Shown: one piece after another, positions 8,520 through 19,000 of the stretch | Layout: each line of letters opens with the position of its first letter | How positions within the stretch are numbered: position 1 is the stretch's first letter | DNA from: Planctomycetota bacterium | GTDB lineage: Bacteria; Planctomycetota; UBA8108; UBA1146 | Direction of reading: 5' to 3' | DNA: 37,094 bases | NCBI GenBank assembly: GCA_013911165.1 | Contig: JACETR010000022.1 | Coordinates: 1 to 37,094 of the forward strand | Notes under the pieces: model-generated | Database searches by the model: none | The model's input: the letters and a program-made list of their open reading frames with translations, nothing else | What the model was told of the DNA's origin: nothing | Translations under genes and position numbers: made by a program

Positions 8520-10022
8520 TTGAAAATCCAGGCATTGGGACACTCCTGTTTCATCCTTGAAATGGAAAACACCTCCGGTGAAGCGGTGAGAATTCTCGCG
8601 GATCCGTGGCTCGACGATCATGTGGTCGGCGATGTCGGTGGTCGCTTTCCACGGGTCCGGTCGGACTGGTCCCGATTGGGGCCCATCGACGCCGTGTGGA
8701 TCTCCCACGCCCACACCGATCACCTGTGTCCCTATTCGCTGATCGCCCTGAAAGGGGAGCTCCCCGCAGGCACGGCTCTCTTCCTGCCGATCAGCCTGGC
8801 CTATCTCGAAGATGTCTTCCGTGAATATCTGCCCGAATGGCCGATCCATTTCATGGCTCAGGAAGAAGCGATCGAATGGAAGGGTCTGCAGATGCAGGCC
8901 TTCTTTAACCTGGCCCCCGAGGCCAGCAACGAAGATGACTGCATGATTCTGCTGGTCAGCAATGGTCGAGAGGCGATCCTCTCCGAGGCGGATGCCCTGT
9001 TGCCCAATGAAGATCCGGAGATTCGGGAACTGGTCGCACAGGTTCTGGGTCAGGCGGGCCCCGAGCAAAGGGTCTTCCTCACCACCCGCAATGAACTGGA
9101 AGCCTCCATGGCCAGTGTCGATGCCTCCACCCAGGACGAACGCATGGAAGCGGTCGCCCAGCAAAGGCAGCAGCTGGCTCACCACGCCGAATCGCAAATG
9201 TCCGCCAACGGCAGTGAAAACTGTGCGTGGACCACCCCCGGAACCGTGCGCCTGATCATCGGTCAGGGCATCGGCCTCCCCCACGAGATCCCCGATCCGT
9301 GGAATAAGGTCATGTTCCCGCTGACGCTGGAAGACCGGGCCCGTCTCGAGCAGGAAACGGCGGATCGTGAAGGAATGCCGGTGACCGTTTCAGCGGTGCA
9401 GGCGGGGGAAGAGCTGACGATCCGTCGTGGCCAGATCGCGATTCGTGATCGCATCGAAGGCCTCGAGGTCCTCGATACCGAAGAGGAGCGCCGCTTCGAC
9501 GGCAACCTGGATCTGGTCGCCCAGTTTCCGGTCGCTCCCCTGCGGGAGGGGCAGCGGGACACCGAGGCCCAACACGTCGCAATCCTGCAATCGTTGCAGG
9601 AGCGTTACCTGCCCTATCTCATCGGCCAGCGTCAACCACCGGTGGAACACCGCCTCTCAGCGGGTCAAGGTGAGATTCGCGTGCGCATTCGATATGGCGA
9701 TTCATCCCAATGGACCCCCCGTGATTACGTCGCCAACTTCCACCAGCTACAGTTTCAGGAAGTGGAAACAGACGGAGTCCCGACGGAAGAATACTGGGGC
9801 AACGATCTCGACGACTACTTCCAGGGAACCGCCGACGACTTCACGACCTTCTGCCGCACCTTCCCCGGTGGAGTGCACCACCAGTTCTGGGACTGTCTCG
9901 GCATGCCGTTCCTGAACAACGATCTGGTCGCAAAAAAGATTCGCCACCACTTCGAACAGGCGCAGGCCGGCAAAAGTGCCGCCGACTTCGTCCTGCCACT
10001 GTGGGGAATTTCTTCGGACTGA
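8520..10022 (+). CDS. Metallo-beta-lactamase-fold hydrolase with long C-terminal extension
   Basis: The start is a TTG at 8520, preceded by GGAAGG; the frame gives MKIQALGHSCFILEME at once, the usual first strand of this fold. Residues 27-31 (ADPWL) and the metal motif HAHTDH (63-68) identify a metallo-beta-lactamase-type hydrolase of the UlaG-like broad group. The fold's beta-sandwich covers roughly residues 1-260. About 240 further residues end in a Trp/His-rich tail (TFPGGVHHQFWDCLGMPF, about 455-472) and are not recognised. The family hydrolyses many substrates, so none is proposed. No signal peptide is present. The preceding 141 bases hold no gene or clear promoter. The stop is one base from the convergent stop of the acyl-CoA dehydrogenase. 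Confidence 0.82.
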   Translation: MKIQALGHSCFILEMENTSGEAVRILADPWLDDHVVGDVGGRFPRVRSDWSRLGPIDAVWISHAHTDHLCPYSLIALKGELPAGTALFLPISLAYLEDVFREYLPEWPIHFMAQEEAIEWKGLQMQAFFNLAPEASNEDDCMILLVSNGREAILSEADALLPNEDPEIRELVAQVLGQAGPEQRVFLTTRNELEASMASVDASTQDERMEAVAQQRQQLAHHAESQMSANGSENCAWTTPGTVRLIIGQGIGLPHEIPDPWNKVMFPLTLEDRARLEQETADREGMPVTVSAVQAGEELTIRRGQIAIRDRIEGLEVLDTEEERRFDGNLDLVAQFPVAPLREGQRDTEAQHVAILQSLQERYLPYLIGQRQPPVEHRLSAGQGEIRVRIRYGDSSQWTPRDYVANFHQLQFQEVETDGVPTEEYWGNDLDDYFQGTADDFTTFCRTFPGGVHHQFWDCLGMPFLNNDLVAKKIRHHFEQAQAGKSAADFVLPLWGISSD

Positions 10023-10023
10023 A

Positions 10024-11166
10024 TCAGCCCTCCAGCAGATGGCGGGCGATGATGATGCGCTGGATCTGGTTGGTGCCTTCGTAGATCTGCATCACTTTGG
10101 CATCACGCATCAGCTTCTCGACCGGGTATTCCTTCGAGTAGCCGTAGCCGCCGAAGACCTGCACCGCATCCGTAGAGACCCGCATCGCCATATCTCCGGC
10201 GAAGCACTTCGCCATCGAGCACTGCTTGGTGTTGCGGGTGCCCTGATCGATCATCCATGCGGACTGGTAGGTGAGCAGACGGGCCGCTTCCACATCCCGG
10301 GCCATGTCGGCGAGCATGAACTGGATCGCCTGCTGGCGCGCGATGGGCTTGCCGAAGGCTTTCCTCTCTTGAGCATACCGAACCGACTCTTCGAGGGCAC
10401 GACGACCGATGCCGACCGCAGCGGCGGCGACGCCGGGACGGGTACGATCAAAGGTCTTCATGGCGATCTGGAAACCTTTCCCCTCATCGCCGATGCGATT
10501 CTCGACGGGGACTTTGACATCCTGGAAGTTGATGAAGACGGTGTTGGAGGCGCGCTGGCCCATCATGTCTTCCTTCTTGCCGATCTCGATACCTTCCGCA
10601 TCCGCAGGGATGACGAAACAGGTGATGCCCTCGTAGCCACTGCCGGGATCGGTGGTGGCGAAGAGGGTGAAGAAACGGGAATGGGCCCCGCCGGAGACCC
10701 AGGCCTTGGTGCCGTTGATAACGTAGTGATCCCCCTGCAGAACAGCGGTGGTCCGCAGACCGGCGGCATCACTGCCGGCGTCCGGCTCGGAGAGACAGTA
10801 GGAGGCGGTGCAGTGCTCCTCGGTGAGCATGCCGAGCCACTTCTGCTTCTGCTCTTCATTACCGCCGATCTGGATCGGCACGGAGGAGAGATTGTTGACG
10901 GTCATGCTGATCGCCATGCCGGCACAGCCGTAGGCGAGCTCTTCGGTGATGATCGCCTCTTCCATGTGTCCCAGATCTCCACCACCGTAGGCATCGGCGA
11001 TGGTGATGTTCATCAGGCCCAACTCGAAGGCTTTGGCGGCGATTTCCGTCGGATACAGACCATCCCGGTCGTGGTGCTCGGCGGCGGGAATCACTTCGTT
11101 GGCGACAAACTCGCGGGTCATCGCCTCGAGCATCTGCTGTTCTTCGGAGAGGGCAAAGGAGACCAT
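10024..11166 (-). CDS. Acyl-CoA dehydrogenase (short/medium-chain type)
   Basis: This 380-residue flavoprotein is full length. It shows the two family signatures: CLSEPDAGSDAAGLRT in the FAD-binding middle domain and the C-terminal QVFGGYGYSKEYPVEKLMRD. The catalytic base is the Glu in IYEGTNQIQR (E363), the position used by short- and medium-chain enzymes. These oxidise an acyl-CoA to the trans-2-enoyl-CoA and pass electrons to ETF in beta-oxidation or branched-chain amino acid breakdown. No thiolase, ETF or enoyl-CoA hydratase gene is nearby, so the chain-length preference cannot be inferred from context. It is transcribed divergently from mnmA. A possible -10 element TATAAG lies on this strand at 11226-11231. 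Confidence 0.96.
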   Translation of the reverse strand: MVSFALSEEQQMLEAMTREFVANEVIPAAEHHDRDGLYPTEIAAKAFELGLMNITIADAYGGGDLGHMEEAIITEELAYGCAGMAISMTVNNLSSVPIQIGGNEEQKQKWLGMLTEEHCTASYCLSEPDAGSDAAGLRTTAVLQGDHYVINGTKAWVSGGAHSRFFTLFATTDPGSGYEGITCFVIPADAEGIEIGKKEDMMGQRASNTVFINFQDVKVPVENRIGDEGKGFQIAMKTFDRTRPGVAAAAVGIGRRALEESVRYAQERKAFGKPIARQQAIQFMLADMARDVEAARLLTYQSAWMIDQGTRNTKQCSMAKCFAGDMAMRVSTDAVQVFGGYGYSKEYPVEKLMRDAKVMQIYEGTNQIQRIIIARHLLEG

Positions 11167-11332
11167 GGGGGCCCTTTCTGGCAGGGGGAGCGGGAAAGGC
11201 AGACAGCCCTTCGTATCCCGGTTACCTTATAGAGATAATCTGTCGCTTCCCGCCTGAAGATGCAAGGAAAGCCGGCAGTTCCGACGTCTTGTCAGGCCTG
11301 AGATCTGGTCCTTGAGGATCTGTTTCAGTCCT

Positions 11333-11369
11333 ATTTTCAGTGCTGATTTTCAGTGCTCATTTTGAAGGA
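11333..11369 (+). repeat. 13-base tandem repeat ending at the mnmA ribosome site
   Basis: The unit ATTTTCAGTGCT plus one base occurs at 11333 and 11346 and partly again at 11359 (ATTTTGAAGG). A more degenerate copy (TTTCAGTCCT) precedes it. The last partial unit supplies the GAAGGAG ribosome-binding site of mnmA. It could be slippage-derived, or a leader binding site. Confidence 0.6.
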
Positions 11370-11376
11370 GATCCCG

Positions 11377-12456
11377 GTGGCCAAGGTTCTGATGGCGATG
11401 AGCGGTGGAGTCGATTCCAGCGTGGCTGCCCAGATGCTCCAGGCTGAGGGTCACGAAGTCATTGGTGCGTTCCTGCGCCTCGGCGAAGGCGGCCACGCCG
11501 CCGAGAAGAGCAAGGCGTGCTGCACGGTGGAAGACGCCATCGATGCCCGCCGGGTGGCGGACCGCCTGGATATCCCCTTTTACTCCTTCAACTACGCCGA
11601 ACGCTTCCGTCGGATTATCGACTACTTCGTCGATGAGTATCGTGATGGTCGCACCCCCAATCCCTGTGCCCGCTGCAACCAGTGGATCAAGTTTGATGTC
11701 TTCCACGATCTCGCCCGCGAGCTCGGCGCGGAGTACGTCGCCACCGGTCACTATGCGCGCATCATCGAGGAGTCGGACGGGCCCCGTCTCGCCCGTGGCA
11801 TCGATGGGGACAAGGATCAGTCCTACTTTCTGGCGACCATCCCCTACCCGGTTCTTAAGGAATGCCTGTTTCCGGTGGGTCACCTGCACAAGCAGGAGGT
11901 ACGTGAGAAAGCCGGCCTCGGACATTTGCCCGTGGTCGACAAGGCGGAGAGCCAGGAGATCTGCTTCGTTCCCGCCAACGACTACCGAAGAGTGATTCGT
12001 CAGCAGGCTCCGGAGAGTCTCGTCGAAGGAGACATCGTCGATGAGTCCGGGGACAAGCTCGGGACTCACGAGGGATACGCCGCCTACACCGTCGGCCAAC
12101 GCCGTGGTCTCGGCGTCGCCTCCACCGAGCCGAAGTACGTCGTCAAAACCGATCGCCAGACCAATCAGGTCGTCCTCGGCACCCGCGACTCGCTGATGGA
12201 GGATCGATTCTACGTCTCCGAAATGAACTGGCTGCTGCCGGAAACGCCCACCCTGCCGCTGAAGTGTTCGGTGCAGATCCGCCACGGCGGTGCACCGCAA
12301 CCCTGCACCGTCCAATCCCAGCAGATCGAGGGTGTCGACGGCAGCTGGCTCGAGGTCGTCCTCGAAAAACCGCTCTTCGCCATCGCCTCGGGACAGGTCG
12401 CCGCCTTCTACACCGATGACACGGTGCTTGGCGGTGGCTGGATCGAAAAGGCGTGA
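11377..12456 (+). CDS. mnmA: tRNA-specific 2-thiouridylase MnmA
   Basis: The start is GTG at 11377, seven bases after GAAGGAG, giving 359 residues. The PP-loop ATP site is SGGVDSS (9-15). The two reactive cysteines are C97 in PNPCARC and C196 in ESQEICF. Other family blocks are [14 protein letters not shown] and the C-terminal barrel after GQRRGLG. MnmA adenylates and thiolates U34 of Lys, Glu and Gln tRNAs using sulfur relayed from a cysteine desulfurase system. Length and motifs are normal for the family. The stop overlaps the SEC-C gene start as GTGA, so the two genes are translationally coupled. A 13-base tandem repeat runs into the ribosome site. Confidence 0.96.
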   Translation: MAKVLMAMSGGVDSSVAAQMLQAEGHEVIGAFLRLGEGGHAAEKSKACCTVEDAIDARRVADRLDIPFYSFNYAERFRRIIDYFVDEYRDGRTPNPCARCNQWIKFDVFHDLARELGAEYVATGHYARIIEESDGPRLARGIDGDKDQSYFLATIPYPVLKECLFPVGHLHKQEVREKAGLGHLPVVDKAESQEICFVPANDYRRVIRQQAPESLVEGDIVDESGDKLGTHEGYAAYTVGQRRGLGVASTEPKYVVKTDRQTNQVVLGTRDSLMEDRFYVSEMNWLLPETPTLPLKCSVQIRHGGAPQPCTVQSQQIEGVDGSWLEVVLEKPLFAIASGQVAAFYTDDTVLGGGWIEKA

Positions 12457-12935
12457 TCTTGGAGAACCGTTGGCTCGATGAGCAGCTGGGAAACTGGGTC
12501 AGCGATTTCCTCATCGATGACGCCGGGCAACAGGTCTCGAAAGAGATGGCGTCCCATGCCGGTGGAATTCTCAAAGCCTTTATCACTGCGGCCTGTGAAT
12601 ACCAGGGCAACACCGCTGACCAGCTGGGCGAAGACGACATTCGCCACAGTTTGCTCGATCATCTCCCCCGTCTCGATCTGCCTTTGTCGATCAAGAGTGG
12701 CATTCCCGAGATCTTGCGGGGATTTGTCGAAGATCTGGGCCAGCGCGGTCGACTGGCTGAATCGCAAACGCTGAGTGCGCTGATTCACGCCCTCACCCCC
12801 GAGTACCTGCAACGGATTGAGGGCAAGACTCCGACCCTGACCCGGGCGGCAGCCAAGATCGGTCGCAACGATCCGTGTCCCTGCGGCAGCGGCAAAAAAT
12901 ACAAGAAGTGTTGCCTGAACCTGTTGGACTCCTGA
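12453..12935 (+). CDS. SEC-C motif-containing protein
   Basis: This 160-residue protein ends with a SEC-C zinc-binding motif of the CxC-x8-CC form: C142, C144, C153 and C154 around [14 protein letters not shown]. That motif is also found at the C-terminus of SecA and in many small proteins. The first 130 residues are alpha-helical and not recognised. It starts with GTG at 12453 inside the mnmA stop. Possible roles include a zinc-dependent adaptor of protein export or translation, but neighbours give no direct support beyond coupling to mnmA. It ends just before the terminator of the convergent PKD gene. Confidence 0.85.
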   Translation: MILENRWLDEQLGNWVSDFLIDDAGQQVSKEMASHAGGILKAFITAACEYQGNTADQLGEDDIRHSLLDHLPRLDLPLSIKSGIPEILRGFVEDLGQRGRLAESQTLSALIHALTPEYLQRIEGKTPTLTRAAAKIGRNDPCPCGSGKKYKKCCLNLLDS

Positions 12936-12942
12936 TCACCCC

Positions 12943-12983
12943 AAAAAATGTCCCTCCCCGTGAACCGAAGTCCACGAGGAGGG
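12943..12983 (-). terminator. Rho-independent terminator of the PKD lipoprotein gene
   Basis: Read on the minus strand, the arms are CCCTCCTCGTGGAC and GTTCACGGGGAGGG, 14 pairs including two G-U pairs. They are capped by a C-UUCG-G tetraloop. ACATTTTTT follows, so the U-tract begins three bases after the stem. It lies 30 bases past the PKD gene stop and is orientation-specific, since the opposite strand has no T run after the stem. Confidence 0.88.
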
Positions 12984-13012
12984 GGGATGGGCCGTCCATG
13001 AGGAATTATCAA

Positions 13013-16000
13013 TCAGGGCGCCGGTGTCACATCGATCTGGATCGGTTCCATGACCGGAGCGATGGAGACGTTGTCCACCACCAGAACTGACATGATCGGC
13101 GGATTGCCCAGAGTGTTGCAGAACTGCAGCGAGGTGCTGCCTTCCTGTAATCCCGAGTAGGTGATCCGGTTGATCTCCAGATCCTGAGTGGCAGGAAGGG
13201 TCGCCGAGGCGGTGAAACTGATCACCACTCCCGCGGTGTAACCATCGGTATGAATCTGCGTGATCTCGAAGTCGGGCGGGTTGCCGTTGTTGATGGTGGT
13301 CAAACCCAATCCGCCATCTGCACTCACGCAGTTGAGAGACAGGTTGTCGTGGCACAGACCATAACTCCAGGCCTGAACTTCTGATCCGGCTTCATTGTGA
13401 TCGAGGCGGATGCTGACTTCGGTGGTCTCCCCCATTGCCACAGAGGAATCGGTTCCCTCAAGGCGGTAGGGAGGTGCTTCAGTGACCGTGATGCATACCG
13501 GGCAAATCACCGTGTCATTACCCGCAGGGCCGGAGACCACAAGGGTGATGGAGTAGTTGCCGGGTGTCATGAAGGTGTGCGACGGATTCTGCAGCACCGA
13601 GATACCACCGTCTCCAAAGTTCCAGAACCAGAAGTTGATTTCACCCTGGGAGTTGTCGGAGAAGTTGACCGTGAAGGGTGCCTCTCCCACCACTGAGTCG
13701 ATCTGCATGTTGGCAATCGGCGGTGGAGACTGGACCTCGGCACAACCGAGACAGATCTTCGTATCGGATCCACCGGGTCCGGTGACCGTCAACGTGATGT
13801 CATAGCTTCCGGATGCTGCGTAGGAATGGGTCGGATTCTGCTCGGTGGAAGTCGCTCCATCTCCGAACTGCCACAACCAGGAATCGATCACTCCGGTGGA
13901 GAGATCGGTGAAGCCGATGCTCATGTCGTAGATTCCCCCGACCGGCTGGGCCGCAAGATCGGCGACAGGCGGCAACTCCTGAATGAAGATGCAGTCGGTG
14001 CACACATGGGTATCGGTTCCACCCGGTCCGGTCACCGTCAGGCTGACCGTGTAAGTCCCCGATGCCGCGTAGGCGTGAACCGGCTGGGCAAGGGTCGAAG
14101 TCGTCCCGTCACCGAAATCCCACAGGTGGGAGGTCACCGGGTTTGTGGAAAGATCGGTGAAGGTCAGATCATCACCGATGACCGCACTGTCTGTTGAAAC
14201 ACTGAAGTTGGCCACTGGAGCCGGGTCGAGAACGGTGATGCAATCGGTGCAGACCATCGTGTCACTGCCGCCGGGACCGTTGACGGTCAGGGTCACCACG
14301 TAGGAGCCCGGTGTGGTGTAGGTATGCAACGGATTCTCGGCGGTGGAGGTACTGCCGTCTCCAAAGCTCCAGAGGTAACCACTGATGGGACCCGTGGATT
14401 CATTGGTGAACTGAACCGGCAGGTCCCAGGTACCCGAAGTGGTCGAGGCAGAGAAAGCGGCACTGGGTGGCGGTGAAGCCACGGTAATGCAAGAACCACA
14501 GATGGCCGTGTCAGTGCCTCCTGGGCCAGTCACCGTCAAGGTCACCGTAAACAGCCCTGCAGAGGTGTAGGTGTGGGTCGGGTTCTCCTCGGTCGAGGTC
14601 GAACCATCGCCAAAGTTCCATGCATAACTGGTCACGGGTCCAGTCGAAGTGTTGGTGAACTGGACCGCAAGATCGTAGACGCCGGAGTTTCTGGAAACAT
14701 CGAAGGAGGCCACCGGGGCCGGATCAACCACGCGGATGCAACCCTGACAAATCTCCGTATCAGAGCCTCCGGGACCGGTCACGGTAAGCGAGACGGTGTA
14801 ATCTCCGGCAGTCGTGTAGGTATGACTGGGAGAAGCAAGCGTTGAAGTGCTGCCGTCACCAAAGTCCCACAGATAACTGTCGATGGGACCGGTCGAGGTA
14901 CTCGTGAACTGAACTGGCAAGTCCCACGTACCTGAAGTGGTCGAAGTCGTGAAGGAGGCCACCGGAGCAGGGTCGGCCACGACGATGCAATCGCTGCAAA
15001 TCGCGGTGTCATCCCCGCCGGGTCCTGTCACCAAAAGGGTTACCGTGTAGGTGCCTGCGGAAGTGTAGGTGTGCAGCGGGGAAGATTCCGTTGAGGAGGA
15101 ACCGTCGCCGAAGTCCCAGAGATATTCGGTGATGGGTCCGCTGGAAGTGCTGGTGAACTGTACGTTCAGATCCCAGGTTCCGGACGTGGTTGAGGAAGTG
15201 AAACTTGCTTCCGGTGCCGGATGTCCAACGGTGATGCAATCGAGACAGGTAGCAAGATCGGATCCACCTGGACCACTGGCGGTCAGGGTCACCGTGTAGA
15301 TGCCTTCCGAAGTGTAGGTATGGGTCGGCGATGCCTCCGTCGAGGTCGTGCCATCACCAAAGTCCCACAGCAACCCACTGATCACTCCGGTGGAGGTGCT
15401 GGTGAAAGTCACCGGCAGATCGTAGGTCCCGGAAGTGGTCGAGGTCGTGAAGCTGGCGATCGGAGCCGGATGGCCGACGGTGATACAGTCACTGCAGATC
15501 TCCGTATCGGATCCACCCGGGCCGGTGACGGTCAATGTCACCGTGTAACTGCCCTCCGCCGTGTAGGTGTGGCTCGGAGCCGGACGGGTGGACGTGGAGC
15601 CGTCGCCGAAGTCCCAGAGGTATTCGGTGATCGGTCCGCTGGAGGTACTCTCAAACTGAACCGGTAGATCGTAGGTTCCGGAAGTGGTCGAAGCAGTGAA
15701 GCTGGCGACCGGGACCGGATGATCAACGGAAATACAGCCGAGACACGTCTCCGTGTCACTGCCGCCGGGTCCACTGACCGTCAGGGTAACGGTGTAGATG
15801 CCCTCGGCGGTGTAGGTATGACTGGGGGAAGCCTCGGTGGAAGTCGTCCCGTCACCGAAGTCCCACGCGTAGTCGCTGATAACACCGGTCGATTCGTTGC
15901 TGAACTGAACCGTCAGATCGTAGGTGCCGGAAGTGGCCGAAGGCGTGAACGCCGCGGCCGGGGCCGGGTGCTCGACGCTGATGCAACTCTGGCACACAGA

Positions 16001-19000
16001 CTGATCACTGCCACCCGGACCAGTGACGGTCAGGGAGACGGTGTAGGAGCCTTCCGCAGTGTAGGTGTGAGTCGGCGAAGCCTCGGTGGAGGTCGCCCCG
16101 TCACCAAAGTCCCACAGGTAATCGGTGATCGGACCCGTCGAAGTACTGGTGAAGGTCACCGGTAGATCGTACGGCCCGGAAGTCGTCGATGAAGTGAAGC
16201 TGGCCACAGGAGCCGGATGCTCAACCGTAATACAGCCACCGCAGATCTCCGTGTCTTCTCCGCCAGGTCCGGTGACGGTCAGCGTCACCGTGTAGGTGCC
16301 CGCCTCCGTGTAGGTATGGCTCGGAGACGATTCGGATGAAGTGGTTCCATCTCCGAAGTCCCACGAAATGCTGTCGATGACTCCGGTAGAAGTGTTGGTG
16401 AAGGTCACCGGCAGATCGTAGGTGCCGGAAGTGGTCGAAGCGGTGAAGCCGGCGATCGGTGCCGGGTGGCTGACCGTGATGCAGTCGGTGCAGATGGCGA
16501 TGTCCTCACCACCCGGACCACTGGCGGTCAGGGTCACCGTGTAGGTGCCAGCCGCCGTGTAGGTGTGACTCGGTGAAGATCCCTGGCCACTGCTGCCATC
16601 TCCGAAATCCCAGACAAGGGTGTCGATGGGACCGGTCGAGGTACTCGTGAACTGGACCAGAAGATCGTAGGTTCCCGAAGTGGTCGACGAAGAGAAACCG
16701 GCCACCGGTGCCGGGTGGTCGACGGTGATACAGGCCGAGCAGATCTCGGTGTCATCTCCCCCGGGTCCACTGGCGATCAGTGTCACGGTGTAAGTACCGG
16801 CGGCAGTGTAGGTGTGACTCGGAGAGGATCCGGTTGCTGTCGATCCGTCACCGAAGTCCCACAGCAGTTCATCGATCACTCCCGTGGAAGTGCTCTGGAA
16901 CTGAACCGGCAGATCGTAGGTTCCGGAAGTGGTCGAGGTCGTGAATCCGGCGATGGGAGCCGGGTGGCTGACCGTGATGCAACTCTGACAGATGGCGATG
17001 TCGGAACCGCCGGGACCCTCTGCCGTCAGGGTGACGGTGTAGGTGCCCGCTTCCGTGTAAACATGGGTCGGAGAAAGAGCGGAAGAGGTCGCCCCGTCTC
17101 CGAAGTCCCACATCAAGGTGTCGATGGGTCCGGTCGACGTACTGGTGAAGGTCACCGGCAAATCGTAAGTACCGGAAGTGGCTGAAGTCGTGAAGCTGGC
17201 CACCGGTGCCGGATCGGTCACGGTGATGCAGCTTTGACAAATCTCAGTATCGGAACCACCCGGGCCCGTTGCAGTCAGGGTTACGGTGTAAACCCCTGCA
17301 GCGGTGTAGGTATGAATCGGATTCGGGCGGTTCGAAGTGTTGCCGTCACCAAAATCCCACGACAGGGTCGTGATCGGACCGGTCGAAGTGCTGTCAAACT
17401 GCACGGGCAGATCCCAGGTCCCTGAAGTCGCAGAGACATTGAAGCTCGCCACCGGAGCCGGGTCGGACACCGAGATGCAACCCTGACAGATTTCCGTATC
17501 TGATCCGCCGGGACCGCTCACCGTCAGTGAAACGGTATAGCTTCCGGCAGTCGTGTAGGTATGGCTCGGTGAGGGCAGCGAAGAGGTGCTGCCATCGCCG
17601 AAGTCCCACAGGTAACTGTCGATGGGACCGGTCGAAGTGCTCATGAACTGAACCGGCAGATCCCACGTTCCCGCCGTCGTCGAGGCGGTAAACCCGGCCA
17701 CAGGAGCCGGATGATCAATGGTGATGCAATCGGTGCAGGTGGAAGTGTCACTGCCGCCAGGACCGGTGACGGTCAGGCTGACCGTGTAGGTGCCGGCACT
17801 GGTGTAAACATGAGTCGGGTTCTCCTCGGTCGAGGAAGATCCGTCACCAAAGCTCCACTGGTAACTGTCGATAGGACCGGAGGAAAGACTGGTGAAGGTC
17901 ACCGGCAGATCGTACTCACCACTGGTCTGGGAAGTGGAGAACGCGGCCACTGGCGCCGGAGAGGTCACGGTGACACAACCCGGACAGGTGATGCTGTCCG
18001 TTCCCCCCGGACCAATGACGGTCAGGGTGACGTCGTAAGTGCCCTCTTCGGTGTAGGTGTGACTCGGGTTCTGCAGATTCGAGGTGTTTCCATCGCCAAA
18101 GTCCCACGCCCAGATGCTGATGGGGCCTGAGGACTGGTCCTCAAAAGTGACGGTCAGCGGGTAGTCCCCCTGACTGTTGCCACTCTGGAAGTCGGCGACC
18201 GGGGCCGGATGGGTCACGGTGATGCAATCGGCACATTCCGCCTGATCCGATCCTCCGGGTCCGGTTGCCAGCAGGGTCACGGTGTAGGTGCCCGCTGTCG
18301 TGTAAACGTGAACCGGATTCGCTTCCGTGGAAGTCTGGCCATCGCCGAAGTCCCACAGGTAATCAGTGATCGGTCCCTGGGATGTATTCGTGAAGGAGAC
18401 GGTCAGATCGTAATCCCCCGCCGTCGTCGAAGGCGTGAAGCCGGAGCTCGGTGCGGGATGAAGAACCGTGATGCAGTCGCTGCAGGTCAGGCTGTCGCTG
18501 CCCCCCGGGCCCTCCACCGTCAGGGTGACGCTGTAGGTTCCGGCGGAAGTATAGACGTGCTGGGGACTCTGTTCGGTCGAGGTGCTGCCGTCACCAAAGT
18601 CCCACATCCAGCTGTCGATGGGACCACTGGATCCATCCGTGAACTGCACGGAGAGGTCGTAGGTTCCGCTGGCCGGATCGAGAGAGAACGCCGCTTCCGG
18701 AGCCGGGTACTGGACGTCGATGCAGTCACTGCAGGTTTGTGTATCTTCACCGCCAGGACCGGTGACGGTCAGGATGACGGTAAAGAGGCCTGCTTCAGTG
18801 TAGGTGTGGGAAGGGCTCTGTTCTGCAGAGAGGTTTCCGTCGCCGAAATCCCACAGCCACTGGGTGATGGGACCGGTGGACTGATCGGCAAACTCCACCG
18901 TCAATCCCGGTTCTCCGGAAGTGGCGGAAGGAGTGAATGCGGCGATGGGTGCCGGTTCAGAAACGGTGATGCAATCGGTGCATGACAATGAATCGGAGCC

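Noticed and set aside
9976..11232. Plus-strand 418-codon open frame opposite the acyl-CoA dehydrogenase
   Set aside because: The minus-strand gene has full family signatures; the antisense frame is a codon-bias shadow.
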